Origin: Argentina anserina
Taxonomy: Eukaryota; Streptophyta; Magnoliopsida; Rosales; Rosaceae
Assembly: GCF_933775445.1 (NCBI RefSeq)
Contig: NW_026089441.1
Coordinates: forward strand, 62,001-126,000
Direction of reading: 5' to 3'
DNA length: 64,000 bases
The first letter of the stretch is position 1; each line of letters opens with the position of its first letter. Below the pieces are notes generated by a model that was not told the origin of the DNA, did no database searches, and worked only from the letters and a program-made list of their open reading frames with translations. The position numbers and the translations under genes were made by a program. Shown here piece by piece: positions 12,801-26,935 of the stretch.

Positions 12801-15390
12801 AATAGTAAAGATACGCAAACGATGTAAAGATACTCAGTTTGAAAGAAACACACTCCCACAATTGCAAAACTCTCAAATTCAATAGAAACTCGCATCAGAA
12901 ACCCTTACAGAAAGATACTTAAACGAGAAATGAAAAGATAGACAATTGGAATAGTAGAGATACGCAATCGATGTAAAGATACTCAGTTTGAAAGAAACAC
13001 ACTCCCACACTTGCAAAACTCTCAAATTCAATAGAAACTCGCATCAGAAACCCTTACAGAAAGATACTTAAACGAGAAATGAAAAGATACACAATTGGAA
13101 TAGTAAAGATACGCAAACGATGTAGAGATACATAATTGGAATAGTAAAGATACGCAAACGATGTAAAGATACTCAGTTTGAAAGAAACACACTCCCACAC
13201 TTGCAAAACTCTCAAATTCAATAGAAACTCGCATCAGAAAGCCTTACAGAAAGATACTCAAACGAGAAATGAAAAGATAGACAATTGGAATAGTAGAGAT
13301 ACGCAATCGATGTAAAGATACTCAGTTTGAAAGAAACACACTCCCACACTTGCAAAACTCTCAAATACAATAGAAACTCGCATCAGAAGCCTTACAGAAA
13401 GATACTCAAACGAGAAATCAAAAGATACACAATTGGAATAGTAAAGATACGCAAACGATGTAAAGATACTCAGTTTGAAAGAAACACACTCCCACAATTG
13501 CAAAACTCTCAAATTCAATAGAAACTCGCATCAGAAAGCCTTAGAGAAAGATACTCAAACGAGAAATGAAAAGATACATAATTGGAATAGTAAAGATACG
13601 CAATCTATGTAAAGATACTCAGTTTGAAAGAAACACACTCCCACACTTGCAAAACTCTCAAATACAATAGAAACTCGCATCAGAAAGCCTTACAGAAATA
13701 TACTCAAACGAGAAATGAAAAGATACACAATTGGAATAGTAAAGATACGCAAACGATGTAAAGATACTCAGTTTGAAAGAAACACACTCCCACACTTGCA
13801 AAACTCTCAAATTCAATAGAAACTCGCATCAGAAAGCCTTACAGAAAGATACTCAAACGAGAAATGAAAAGATACACAATTGGAATTGTTAAGATACGCA
13901 AACGATGTAAAGATACTCAGTTTGAAAGAAACACACTCCCACACTTGCAAAACTCACAAATACAATAGAAACTCGCATCAGAAGTCTTACAAAAAGATAC
14001 TCAAACGAGAAATGAAAAGATACATAATTGGAATAGTAAAGATACGCAAACGATGTAAAGATACACAATTAGAATAGTAAAGATACGCAAACGATGTAAA
14101 GATACTCAGTATGAAAGAAACACACTCCCACACTTGCAAAACTCTCAAATACAATAGAAACTCGCTTCAGAAAGCCTTACAGAAAGATACTCAAACGAGA
14201 AATGAAAAGATACACAATTGGAATAGTAAAGATACGCAATCGATGTAAAGATACACAATTGGAATAGTAAAGATACGCAAACGATGTAAAGATACTCAGT
14301 ATGAAAGAAACACACACCCACACTTGCAAAACTCTCAAATTCAATAGAAACTCGCATCAGAAAGCCTTACAGAAAGATACTCAAACGAGAAATGAAAAGA
14401 TACACAATTGGAATTGTTAAGATACGCAAACGATGTAAAGATACTCAGTTTGAAAGAAACACACTCCCACACTTGCAAAACTCTCAAATACAATAGAAAC
14501 TCGCATCAGAAGTCTTACAAAAAGATACTCAAACGAGAAATGAAAAGATACAGAATTGGAATAGTAAAGATACGCAAACGATGTAAAGATACACAATTGG
14601 AATAGTAAAGATACGCAAACGATGTAAAGATACTCAGTTTGAAAGAAACACACTCCCACACTTGCAAAACTCTTAAATACAATAGAAACTCGCATCAGAA
14701 GTCTTACAAAAAGATACTCAAACGAGAAATGAAAAGATACACAATTGGAATAGTAAAGATACGCAAACGATGTAAAGATACTCAGTTTGAAAGAAACACA
14801 CTCCCACACTTGCAAAACTCTCAAATACAATAGAAACTCGCATTAGAAAGCCTTACAGAAATATACTCAAACGAGAAATGAAAAGATACACAATTGGAAT
14901 AGTAAAGATACGCAAACGATGTAGAGATACACAATTGGAATAGTAAAGATACGCAAACGATGTAAAGATACTAAGTTTGAAAGAAACACACTCCCACATT
15001 TGCAAAACTCTCAAATACAATAGAAACTCGCATCAGAAAGCCTTACAAAAATATACTCAAACGAGAAATGAAAAGATACACAATTGGAATAGTAAAGATA
15101 CGCAAACGATGTAGAGATACACAATTGGAATAGTAAAGATACGCAAACGATGTAAAGATACTCAGTTTGAAAGAAACACACTCCCACACTTGCAAAACTC
15201 TCAAATTCAATAGAAACTCGCATCAGAAACCCTTACAGAAAGATACTTAAACGAGAAATGAAAAGATACACAATTGGAATAGTAAAGATACGCAAACGAT
15301 GTAAAGATACACAATTGGAATAGTAAAGATACGCAAACGATGTAAAGATACTCAGTTTGAAAGAAACACACTCCCACACTTGCAAAACTC
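9830..15390. repeat. 2856-bp tandem segmental duplication of satellite
   Basis: The order and private variants of monomers from about 9830 recur 2856 bp later. Examples are 10172 with 13028, 10402 with 13258, 11289 with 14145, and 12155 with 15011. Similarity ends near 15390, giving almost two copies. Private markers shared by both copies include CACAATTGCAAAAC, GGAATTGTTAAG, and CTCAGTATGAAAG followed by ACACACCC. The boundaries were estimated by eye and may be off by some tens of bases. Confidence 0.85.
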
Positions 15391-16499
15391 TCAAATACAA
15401 TAGAAACTCGCATCAGAAACCCTTACAGAAAGATACTTAAACGAGAAATGAAAAGATACACAATTGGAATAGTAAAGATACGCAATCGATGTAAAGATAC
15501 TTAGTTTGAAAGACACACACTCCCACACTTGCAAAACTCTCAAATACAATAGAAACTCGCATCAGAAAGCCTTACAGAAAGATACTCAAACGAGAAATGA
15601 AAAGATAGACAATTGGAATAGTAGAGATACGCAATCGATGTAAAGATACTCAGTTTGAAAGAAACACACTCCCACACTTGCAAAACTGTCAAATACAATA
15701 GAAACTCGCATCAGAAGCCTTACAGAAAGATACTCAAACGAGAAATGAAAAGATACACAATTGGAATAGTAAAGATACGCAAACGATGTAGAGATACACA
15801 ATTGGAATAGTAAAGATACGCAAACGATGTAAAGATACTAAGTTTGAAAGAAACACACTCCCACATTTGCAAAACTCTCAAATACAATAGAAACTCGCAT
15901 CAGAAAGCCTTACAAAAATATACTCAAACGAGAAATGAAAAGATACACAATTGGAATAGTAAAGATACGCAAACGATGTAGAGATACACAATTGGAATAG
16001 TAAAGATACGCAAACGATGTAAAGATACTCAGTTTGAAAGAAACACACTCCCACACTTGCAAAACTCTCAAATTCAATAGAAACTCGCATCAGAAACCCT
16101 TACAGAAAGATACTTAAACGAGAAATGAAAAGATACACAATTGGAATAGTAAAGATACGCAAACGATGTAGAGATACAGAATTGGAATAGTAAAGATACG
16201 CAAACGATGTAAAGATACTCAGTTTGAAAGAAACACACTCCCACACTTGCAAAACTCTCAAATTCAATAGAAACTCGCATCAGAAAGCCTTACAGAAAGA
16301 TACTCAAACGAGAAATGAAAAGATACACAATTGGAATTGTTAAGATACGCAAACGATGTAAAGATACTCAGTTTGAAAGAAACACACTCCCACACTTGCA
16401 AAACTCACAAATACAATAGAAACTCGCATCAGAAGTCTTACAAAAAGATACTCAAACGAGAAATGAAAAGATACATAATTGGAATAGTAAAGATACGCA
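15391..16499. repeat. Linking satellite segment, also copied at a 2451-bp offset
   Basis: This segment joins two large duplications. Its monomers also match others at an offset of 2451 bp (13880 with 16331, 14408 with 16859, 15878 with 18329), so this part of the array shows nested rounds of duplication. No gene is supported. Confidence 0.7.
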
Positions 16500-19400
16500 A
16501 ACGATGTAAAGATACACAATTAGAATAGTAAAGATACGCAAACGATGTAAAGATACTCAGTATGAAAGAAACACACTCCCACACTTGCAAAACTCTCAAA
16601 TACAATAGAAACTCGCTTCAGAAAGCCTTACAGAAAGATACTCAAATGAGAAATGAAAAGATACACAATTGGAATAGTAAAGATACGCAATCGATGTAAA
16701 GATACACAATTGGAATAGTAAAGATACGCAAACGATGTAAAGATACTCAGTATGAAAGAAACACACACCCACACTTGCAATACTCTCAAATTCAATAGAA
16801 ACTCGCATCAGAAAGCCTTACAGAAAGATACTCAAACGAGAAATGAAAAGATACACAATTGGAATTGTTAAGATACGCAAACGATGTAAAGATACTCAGT
16901 TTGAAAGAAACACACTCCCACACTTGCAAAACTCTCAAATACAATAGAAACTCGCATCAAAAGTCTTACAAAAAGATACTCAAACGAGAAATGAAAAGAT
17001 ACAGAATTGGAATAGTAAAGATACGCAAACGATGTAAAGATACACAATTGGAATAGTAAAGATACGCAAACGATGTAAAGATACTCAGTTTGAAAGAAAC
17101 ACACTCCCACACTTGCAAAACTCTTAAATACAATAGAAACTCGCATCAGAAGTCTTACAAAAAGATACTCAAACGAGAAATGAAAAGATACACAATTGGA
17201 ATAGTAAAGATACGCAAACGATGTAAAGATACTCAGTTTGAAAGAAACACACTCCCACACTTGCAAAACTCTCAAATACAATAGAAACTCGCATCAGAAA
17301 GCCTTACAGAAATATACTCAAACGAGAAATGAAAAGATACACAATTGGAATAGTAAAGATACGCAAACGATGTAGAGATACACAATTGGAATAGTAAAGA
17401 TACGCAAACGATGTAAAGATACTAAGTTTGAAAGAAACACACTCCCACATTTGCAAAACTCTCAAATACAATAGAAACTCGCATCAGAAAGCCTTACAAA
17501 AATATACTCAAACGAGAAATGAAAAGATACACAATTGGAATAGTAAAGATACGCAAACGATGTAGAGATACACAATTGGAATAGTAAAGATACGCAAACG
17601 ATGTAAAGATACTCAGTTTGAAAGAAACACACTCCCACACTTGCAAAACTCTCAAATTCAATAGAAACTCGCATCAGAAACCCTTACAGAAAGATACTTA
17701 AACGAGAAATGAAAAGATACACAATTGGAATAGTAAAGATACGCAAACGATGTAAAGATACACAATTGGAATAGTAAAGATACGCAAACGATGTAAAGAT
17801 ACTCAGTTTGAAAGAAACACACTCCCACACTTGCAAAACTCTCAAATTCAATAGAAACTCGCATCAGAAACCCTTACAGAAAGATACTTAAACGAGAAAT
17901 GAAAAGATACACAATTGGAATAGTAAAGATACGCAATCGATGTAAAGATACTTAGTTTGAAAGACACACACTCCCACACTTGCAAAACTCTCAAATACAA
18001 TAGAAACTCGCATCAGAAAGCCTTACAGAAAGATACTCAAACGAGAAATGAAAAGATAGACAATTGGAATAGTAGAGATACGCAATCGATGTAAAGATAC
18101 TCAGTTTGAAAGAAACACACTCCCACACTTGCAAAACTCTCAAATACAATAGAAACTCGCATCAGAAGCCTTACAGAAAGATACTCAAACGAGAAATGAA
18201 AAGATACACAATTGGAATAGTAAAGATACGCAAACGATGTAGAGATACACAATTGGAATAGTAAAGATACGCAAACGATGTAAAGATACTAAGTTTGAAA
18301 GAAACACACTCCCACATTTGCAAAACTCTCAAATACAATAGAAACTCGCATCAGAAAGCCTTACAAAAATATACTCAAACGAGAAATGAAAAGATACACA
18401 ATTGGAATAGTAAAGATACGCAAACGATGTAGAGATACACAATTGGAATAGTAAAGATACGCAAACGATGTAAAGATACTCAGTTTGAAAGAAACACACT
18501 CCCACACTTGCAAAACTCTCAAATTCAATAGAAACTCGCATCAGAAACCCTTACAGAAAGATACTTAAACGAGAAATGAAAAGATACACAATTGGAATAG
18601 TAAAGATACGCAAACGATGTAGAGATACAGAATTGGAATAGTAAAGATACGCAAACGATGTAAAGATACTCAGTTTGAAAGAAACACACTCCCACACTTG
18701 CAAAACTCTCAAATTCAATAGAAACTCGCATCAGAAACCCTTACAAAAAGATACTTAAACGAGAAATGAAAAGATACACAATTGGAATAGTAAAGATACG
18801 CAATCGATGTAAAGATACTTAGTTTGAAAGACACACACTCCCACACTTGCAAAACTCTCAAATACAATAGAAACTCGCATCAGAAAGCCTTACAGAAAGA
18901 TACTCAAACGAGAAATGAAAAGATAGACAATTGGAATAGTAGAGATACGCAATCGATGTAAAGATACTCAGTTTGAAAGAAACACACTCCCACACTTGCA
19001 AAACTATCAAATACAATAGAAACTCGCATCAGAAGCCTTACAGAAAGATACTCAAACGAGAAATCAAAAGATACACAATTGGAATAGTAAAGATACGCAA
19101 ACGATGTAAAGATACACAATTGGAATAGTAAAGATACGCAAACGATGTAAAGATACTCAGTTTGAAAGAAACACACTCCCACAAATGCAAAACTCTCAAA
19201 TTCAATAGAAACTCGCATCAGAAAGCCTTAGAGAAAGATACTCAAACGAGAAATGACAAGATACATAATTGGAATAGTAAAGATACGCAATCGATGTAAA
19301 GATACTCAGTTTGAAAGAAACACACTCCCACACTTGCAAAACTCTCAAATACAATAGAAACTCGCATCAGAAGCCTTACAGAAAGATACTCAAACGAGAA

Positions 19401-22375
19401 ATGAAAAGATACACAATTGGAATAGTAAAGATACGCAAACGATGTAAAGATACACAATTAGAATAGTAAAGATACGCAAACGATGTAAAGATACTCAGTA
19501 TGAAAGAAACACACTCCCACACTTGCAAAACTCTCAAATACAATAGAAACTCGCTTCAGAAAGCCTTACAGAAAGATACTCAAATGAGAAATGAAAAGAT
19601 ACACAATTGGAATAGTAAAGATACGCAATCGATGTAAAGATACACAATTGGAATAGTAAAGATACGCAAACGATGTAAAGATACTCAGTATGAAAGAAAC
19701 ACACACCCACACTTGCAATACTCTCAAATTCAATAGAAACTCGCATCAGAAAGCCTTACAGAAAGATACTCAAACGAGAAATGAAAAGATACACAATTGG
19801 AATTGTTAAGATACGCAAACGATGTAAAGATACTCAGTTTGAAAGAAACACACTCCCACACTTGCAAAACTCTCAAATACAATAGAAACTCGCATCAAAA
19901 GTCTTACAAAAAGATACTCAAACGAGAAATGAAAAGATACAGAATTGGAATAGTAAAGATACGCAAACGATGTAAAGATACACAATTGGAATAGTAAAGA
20001 TACGCAAACGATGTAAAGATACTCAGTTTGAAAGAAACACACTCCCACACTTGCAAAACTCTTAAATACAATAGAAACTCGCATCAGAAGTCTTACAAAA
20101 AGATACTCAAACGAGAAATGAAAAGATACACAATTGGAATAGTAAAGATACGCAAACGATGTAAAGATACTCAGTTTGAAAGAAACACACTCCCACACTT
20201 GCAAAACTCTCAAATACAATAGAAACTCGCATCAGAAAGCCTTACAGAAATATACTCAAACGAGAAATGAAAAGATACACAATTGGAATAGTAAAGATAC
20301 GCAAACGATGTAGAGATACACAATTGGAATAGTAAAGATACGCAAACGATGTAAAGATACTAAGTTTGAAAGAAACACACTCCCACATTTGCAAAACTCT
20401 CAAATACAATAGAAACTCGCATCAGAAAGCCTTACAAAAATATACTCAAACGAGAAATGAAAAGATACACAATTGGAATAGTAAAGATACGCAAACGATG
20501 TAGAGATACACAATTGGAATAGTAAAGATACGCAAACGATGTAAAGATACTCAGTTTGAAAGAAACACACTCCCACACTTGCAAAACTCTCAAATTCAAT
20601 AGAAACTCGCATCAGAAACCCTTACAGAAAGATACTTAAACGAGAAATGAAAAGATACACAATTGGAATAGTAAAGATACGCAAACGATGTAAAGATACA
20701 CAATTGGAATAGTAAAGATACGCAAACGATGTAAAGATACTCAGTTTGAAAGAAACACACTCCCACACTTGCAAAACTCTCAAATTCAATAGAAACTCGC
20801 ATCAGAAACCCTTACAGAAAGATACTTAAACGAGAAATGAAAAGATACACAATTGGAATAGTAAAGATACGCAATCGATGTAAAGATACTTAGTTTGAAA
20901 GACACACACTCCCACACTTGCAAAACTCTCAAATACAATAGAAACTCGCATCAGAAAGCCTTACAGAAAGATACTCAAACGAGAAATGAAAAGATAGACA
21001 ATTGGAATAGTAGAGATACGCAATCGATGTAAAGATACTCAGTTTGAAAGAAACACACTCCCACACTTGCAAAACTCTCAAATACAATAGAAACTCGCAT
21101 CAGAAGCCTTACAGAAAGATACTCAAACGAGAAATGAAAAGATACACAATTGGAATAGTAAAGATACGCAAACGATGTAGAGATACACAATTGGAATAGT
21201 AAAGATACGCAAACGATGTAAAGATACTAAGTTTGAAAGAAACACACTCCCACATTTGCAAAACTCTCAAATACAATAGAAACTCGCATCAGAAAGCCTT
21301 ACAAAAATATACTCAAACGAGAAATGAAAAGATACACAATTGGAATAGTAAAGATACGCAAACGATGTAGAGATACACAATTGGAATAGTAAAGATACGC
21401 AAACGATGTAAAGATACTCAGTTTGAAAGAAACACACTCCCACACTTGCAAAACTCTCAAATTCAATAGAAACTCGCATCAGAAACCCTTACAGAAAGAT
21501 ACTTAAACGAGAAATGAAAAGATACACAATTGGAATAGTAAAGATACGCAAACGATGTAGAGATACAGAATTGGAATAGTAAAGATACGCAAACGATGTA
21601 AAGATACTCAGTTTGAAAGAAACACACTCCCACACTTGCAAAACTCTCAAATTCAATAGAAACTCGCATCAGAAACCCTTACAAAAAGATACTTAAACGA
21701 GAAATGAAAAGATACACAATTGGAATAGTAAAGATACGCAATCGATGTAAAGATACTTAGTTTGAAAGACACACACTCCCACACTTGCAAAACTCTCAAA
21801 TACAATAGAAACTCGCATCAGAAAGCCTTACAGAAAGATACTCAAACGAGAAATGAAAAGATAGACAATTGGAATAGTAGAGATACGCAATCGATGTAAA
21901 GATACTCAGTTTGAAAGAAACACACTCCCACACTTGCAAAACTATCAAATACAATAGAAACTCGCATCAGAAGCCTTACAGAAAGATACTCAAACGAGAA
22001 ATCAAAAGATACACAATTGGAATAGTAAAGATACGCAAACGATGTAAAGATACACAATTGGAATAGTAAAGATACGCAAACGATGTAAAGATACTCAGTT
22101 TGAAAGAAACACACTCCCACAAATGCAAAACTCTCAAATTCAATAGAAACTCGCATCAGAAAGCCTTAGAGAAAGATACTCAAACGAGAAATGACAAGAT
22201 ACATAATTGGAATAGTAAAGATACGCAATCGATGTAAAGATACTCAGTTTGAAAGAAACACACTCCCACACTTGCAAAACTCTCAAATACAATAGAAACT
22301 CGCATCAGAAGCCTTACAGAAAGATACTCAAACGAGAAATGAAAAGATACACAATTGGAATAGTAAAGATACGCA
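16500..22375. repeat. 2938-bp tandem segmental duplication of satellite
   Basis: Two nearly complete copies, about 16500-19437 and 19438-22375. Matching landmarks are 16511 with 19449, 16868 with 19806, 17462 with 20400 and 18904 with 21842. After 22375 the second copy departs at CGCAAACAGTG where the first has CGCAAACGATG, which defines the edge. Confidence 0.87.
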
Positions 22376-25300
22376 AACAGTGTAAAGATACACAGTTGGA
22401 ATAGTAAAGATACGCAAACGATGTAAAGATACTCATTTTGAAAGAAACACACTCCCACACTTGCAAAACTCTCAAATACAATAGAAACTCGCATCAGAAG
22501 TCTTACAGAAAGATACTCAAACGAGAAATCAAAAGATACAGAATTAGAATAGTAAAGATACGCAAACGATGTAAAGATACACAATTGGAATAGTAAAGAT
22601 ACACAAACGATGTAAAGATACTCAGTTTGAAAGAAACACACTCCCACACTTGCAAAACTCTCAAATACAATAGAAACTCGCTTCAGAAAGCCTTACAGAA
22701 ATATACTCAAACGAGAAATGGAAAGATACACAATTGGAATAGTAAAGATACGCAAACAGTGTAAAGATACACAGTTGGAATAGTAAAGATACGCAAACGA
22801 TGTAAAGATACTCATTTTGAAAGAAACACACTCCCACACTTGCAAAACTCTCAAATACAATAGAAACTCGCATCAGAAGTCTTACAGAAAGATACTCAAA
22901 CGAGAAATCAAAAGATACAGAATTAGAATAGTAAAGATACGCAAACGATGTAAAGATACACAATTGGAATAGTAAAGATACACAAACGATGTAAAGATAC
23001 TCAGTTTGAAAGAAACACACTCCCACACTTGCAAAACTCTCAAATACAATAGAAACTCGCTTCAGAAAGCCTTACAGAAATATACTCAAACGAGAAATGA
23101 AAAGATACACAATTGGAATAGTAAAGATACGCAATCGATGTAAAGATACTCAGTTTGAAAGAAACACACTCCCACACTTGCAAAACTCTCAAATACAATA
23201 GAAACTCGCATCAGAAAGCCTTACAGAAATATACTCAAACGAGAAATGAAAAGATACACAATTGGAATAGTTAAGATACGCAATCGATGTAAAGATACTC
23301 AGTTTGAAAGAAACACACTCCCACACTTGCAAAACTCTCAAATACAATAGAAACTCGCATCAGAAGCCTTACAGAAAGATACTCAAATGAGAAATGAAAA
23401 GATACACAATTGGAATAGTAAAGATACGCAAACGATGTAAAGATACACAATTGGAATAGTAATGATACGCAAACGATGTAAAGATACTCAGTATGAAAGA
23501 AACACACTCCCACACTTGCAAAACTCTCAAATTCAATAGAAACTCGCATCAGAAAGCCTTACAGAAAGATACTCAAACGAGAAATGAAAAGATAGACAAT
23601 TGGAATAGTTAAGATACGCAAACGATGTAAAGATACTCAGTTTGAAAGAAACACACTCCCACACTTGCAAAACTCTCAAATACAATAGAAACTCGCATCA
23701 GAAGCCTTACAGAAAGATACTCAAACGAGAAATGAAAAGATACACAATTGGAATAGTAAAGATACGCAAACGATGTAAAGATACACAATTGGAATAGTAA
23801 AGATACGCAAACGATGTAAAGATACTCAGTATGAAAGAAACACACTCCCACACTTGCAAAACTCTCAAATTCAATAGAAACTCGCATCAGAAAGCCTTAC
23901 AGAAAGATACTCGAACGAGAAATGAAAAGATAGACAATTGGAATAGTTAAGATACGCAAACGATGTAAAGATACTCAGTTTGAAAGAAACACACTCCCAC
24001 ACTTGTAAAACTCTCAAATACAATAGAAACTCGCATCAGAAAGCCTTAGAGAAATATATTCAAACGAGAAATGAAAAGATACACAATTGGAATAGTTAAG
24101 ATACGCAATCGATGTAAAGATACTCAGTTTGAAAGAAACACACTCCCACACTTGCAAAACTCTCAAATACAATAGAAACTCGCATCAGAAGCCTTACAGA
24201 AAGATACTTAAACGAGAAATGAAAAGATACACAATTGGAATAGTAAAGATACGCAAACGATGTAGAGATACAGAATTGGAATAGTAAAGATACGCAAACG
24301 ATGTAAAGATACTCAGTTTGAAAGAAACACACTCCCACACTTGCAAAACTCTCAAATTCAATAGAAACTCGCATCAGAAACCCTTACAAAAAGATACTTA
24401 AACGAGAAATGAAAAGATACACAATTGGAATAGTAAAGATACGCAATCGATGTAAAGATACTTAGTTTGAAAGACACACACTCCCACACTTGCAAAACTC
24501 TCAAATACAATAGAAACTCGCATCAGAAAGCCTTACAGAAAGATACTCAAACGAGAAATGAAAAGATAGACAATTGGAATAGTAGAGATACGCAATCGAT
24601 GTAAAGATACTCAGTTTGAAAGAAACACACTCCCACACTTGCAAAACTATCAAATACAATAGAAACTCGCATCAGAAGCCTTACAGAAAGATACTCAAAC
24701 GAGAAATCAAAAGATACACAATTGGAATAGTAAAGATACGCAAACGATGTAAAGATACACAATTGGAATAGTAAAGATACGCAAACGATGTAAAGATACT
24801 CAGTTTGAAAGAAACACACTCCCACAAATGCAAAACTCTCAAATTCAATAGAAACTCGCATCAGAAAGCCTTAGAGAAAGATACTCAAACGAGAAATGAC
24901 AAGATACATAATTGGAATAGTAAAGATACGCAATCGATGTAAAGATACTCAGTTTGAAAGAAACACACTCCCACACTTGCAAAACTCTCAAATACAATAG
25001 AAACTCGCATCAGAAGCCTTACAGAAAGATACTCAAACGAGAAATGAAAAGATACACAATTGGAATAGTAAAGATACGCAAACAGTGTAAAGATACACAG
25101 TTGGAATAGTAAAGATACGCAAACGATGTAAAGATACTCATTTTGAAAGAAACACACTCCCACACTTGCAAAACTCTCAAATACAATAGAAACTCGCATC
25201 AGAAGTCTTACAGAAAGATACTCAAACGAGAAATCAAAAGATACAGAATTAGAATAGTAAAGATACGCAAACGATGTAAAGATACACAATTGGAATAGTA

Positions 25301-26935
25301 AAGATACACAAACGATGTAAAGATACTCAGTTTGAAAGAAACACACTCCCACACTTGCAAAACTCTCAAATACAATAGAAACTCGCTTCAGAAAGCCTTA
25401 CAGAAATATACTCAAACGAGAAATGGAAAGATACACAATTGGAATAGTAAAGATACGCAAACAGTGTAAAGATACACAGTTGGAATAGTAAAGATACGCA
25501 AACGATGTAAAGATACTCATTTTGAAAGAAACACACTCCCACACTTGCAAAACTCTCAAATACAATAGAAACTCGCATCAGAAGTCTTACAGAAAGATAC
25601 TCAAACGAGAAATCAAAAGATACAGAATTAGAATAGTAAAGATACGCAAACGATGTAAAGATACACAATTGGAATAGTAAAGATACACAAACGATGTAAA
25701 GATACTCAGTTTGAAAGAAACACACTCCCACACTTGCAAAACTCTCAAATACAATAGAAACTCGCTTCAGAAAGCCTTACAGAAATATACTCAAACGAGA
25801 AATGAAAAGATACACAATTGGAATAGTAAAGATACGCAAACGATGTAAAGATACTCAGTTTGAAAGAAACACACTCCCACACTTGCAAAACTCTCAAATA
25901 CAATAGAAACTCGCATCAGAAAGCCTTACAGAAATATACTCAAACGAGAAATGAAAAGATACACAATTGGAATAGTTAAGATACGCAATCGATGTAAAGA
26001 TACTCAGTTTGAAAGAAACACACTCCCACACTTGCAAAACTCTCAAATACAATAGAAACTCGCATCAGAAGCCTTACAGAAAGATACTCAAATGAGAAAT
26101 GAAAAGATACACAATTGGAATAGTAAAGATACGCAAACGATGTAAAGATACACAATTGGAATAGTAATGATACGCAAACGATGTAAAGATACTCAGTATG
26201 AAAGAAACACACTCCCACACTTGCAAAACTCTCAAATTCAATAGAAACTCGCATCAGAAAGCCTTACAGAAAGATACTCAAACGAGAAATGAAAAGATAG
26301 ACAATTGGAATAGTTAAGATACGCAAACGATGTAAAGATACTCAGTTTGAAAGAAACACACTCCCACACTTGCAAAACTCTCAAATACAATAGAAACTCG
26401 CATCAGAAGCCTTACAGAAAGATACTCAAACGAGAAATGAAAAGATACACAATTGGAATAGTAAAGATACGCAAACGATGTAAAGATACACAATTGGAAT
26501 AGTAAAGATACGCAAACGATGTAAAGATACTCAGTATGAAAGAAACACACTCCCACACTTGCAAAACTCTCAAATTCAATAGAAACTCGCATCAGAAAGC
26601 CTTACAGAAAGATACTCGAACGAGAAATGAAAAGATAGACAATTGGAATAGTTAAGATACGCAAACGATGTAAAGATACTCAGTTTGAAAGAAACACACT
26701 CCCACACTTGTAAAACTCTCAAATACAATAGAAACTCGCATCAGAAAGCCTTAGAGAAATATATTCAAACGAGAAATGAAAAGATACACAATTGGAATAG
26801 TTAAGATACGCAATCGATGTAAAGATACTCAGTTTGAAAGAAACACACTCCCACACTTGCAAAACTCTCAAATACAATAGAAACTCGCATCAGAAGCCTT
26901 ACAGAAAGATACTTAAACGAGAAATGAAAAGATAC
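21490..26935. repeat. 2705-bp tandem segmental duplication of satellite
   Basis: Copies run from about 21490 and from about 24195. Matching points are 21842 with 24547, 22180 with 24885, 22661 with 25366, 23271 with 25976 and 23609 with 26314. The first copy overlaps the end of the 2938-bp duplication, so this event is younger or the blocks are nested. Within each copy a segment starting GAAATGACAAG or GAAATGGAAAG is itself repeated. A visible difference between copies is GCAATCGATG near 23130 against GCAAACGATG near 25835. Confidence 0.85.

Noticed and set aside
11024..20222. Plus-strand 64-65 codon ORFs (KETHSHTCKTLKYNRNSHQK pattern)
   Set aside because: These are the opposite-strand reading of the same satellite monomers, with no independent support.
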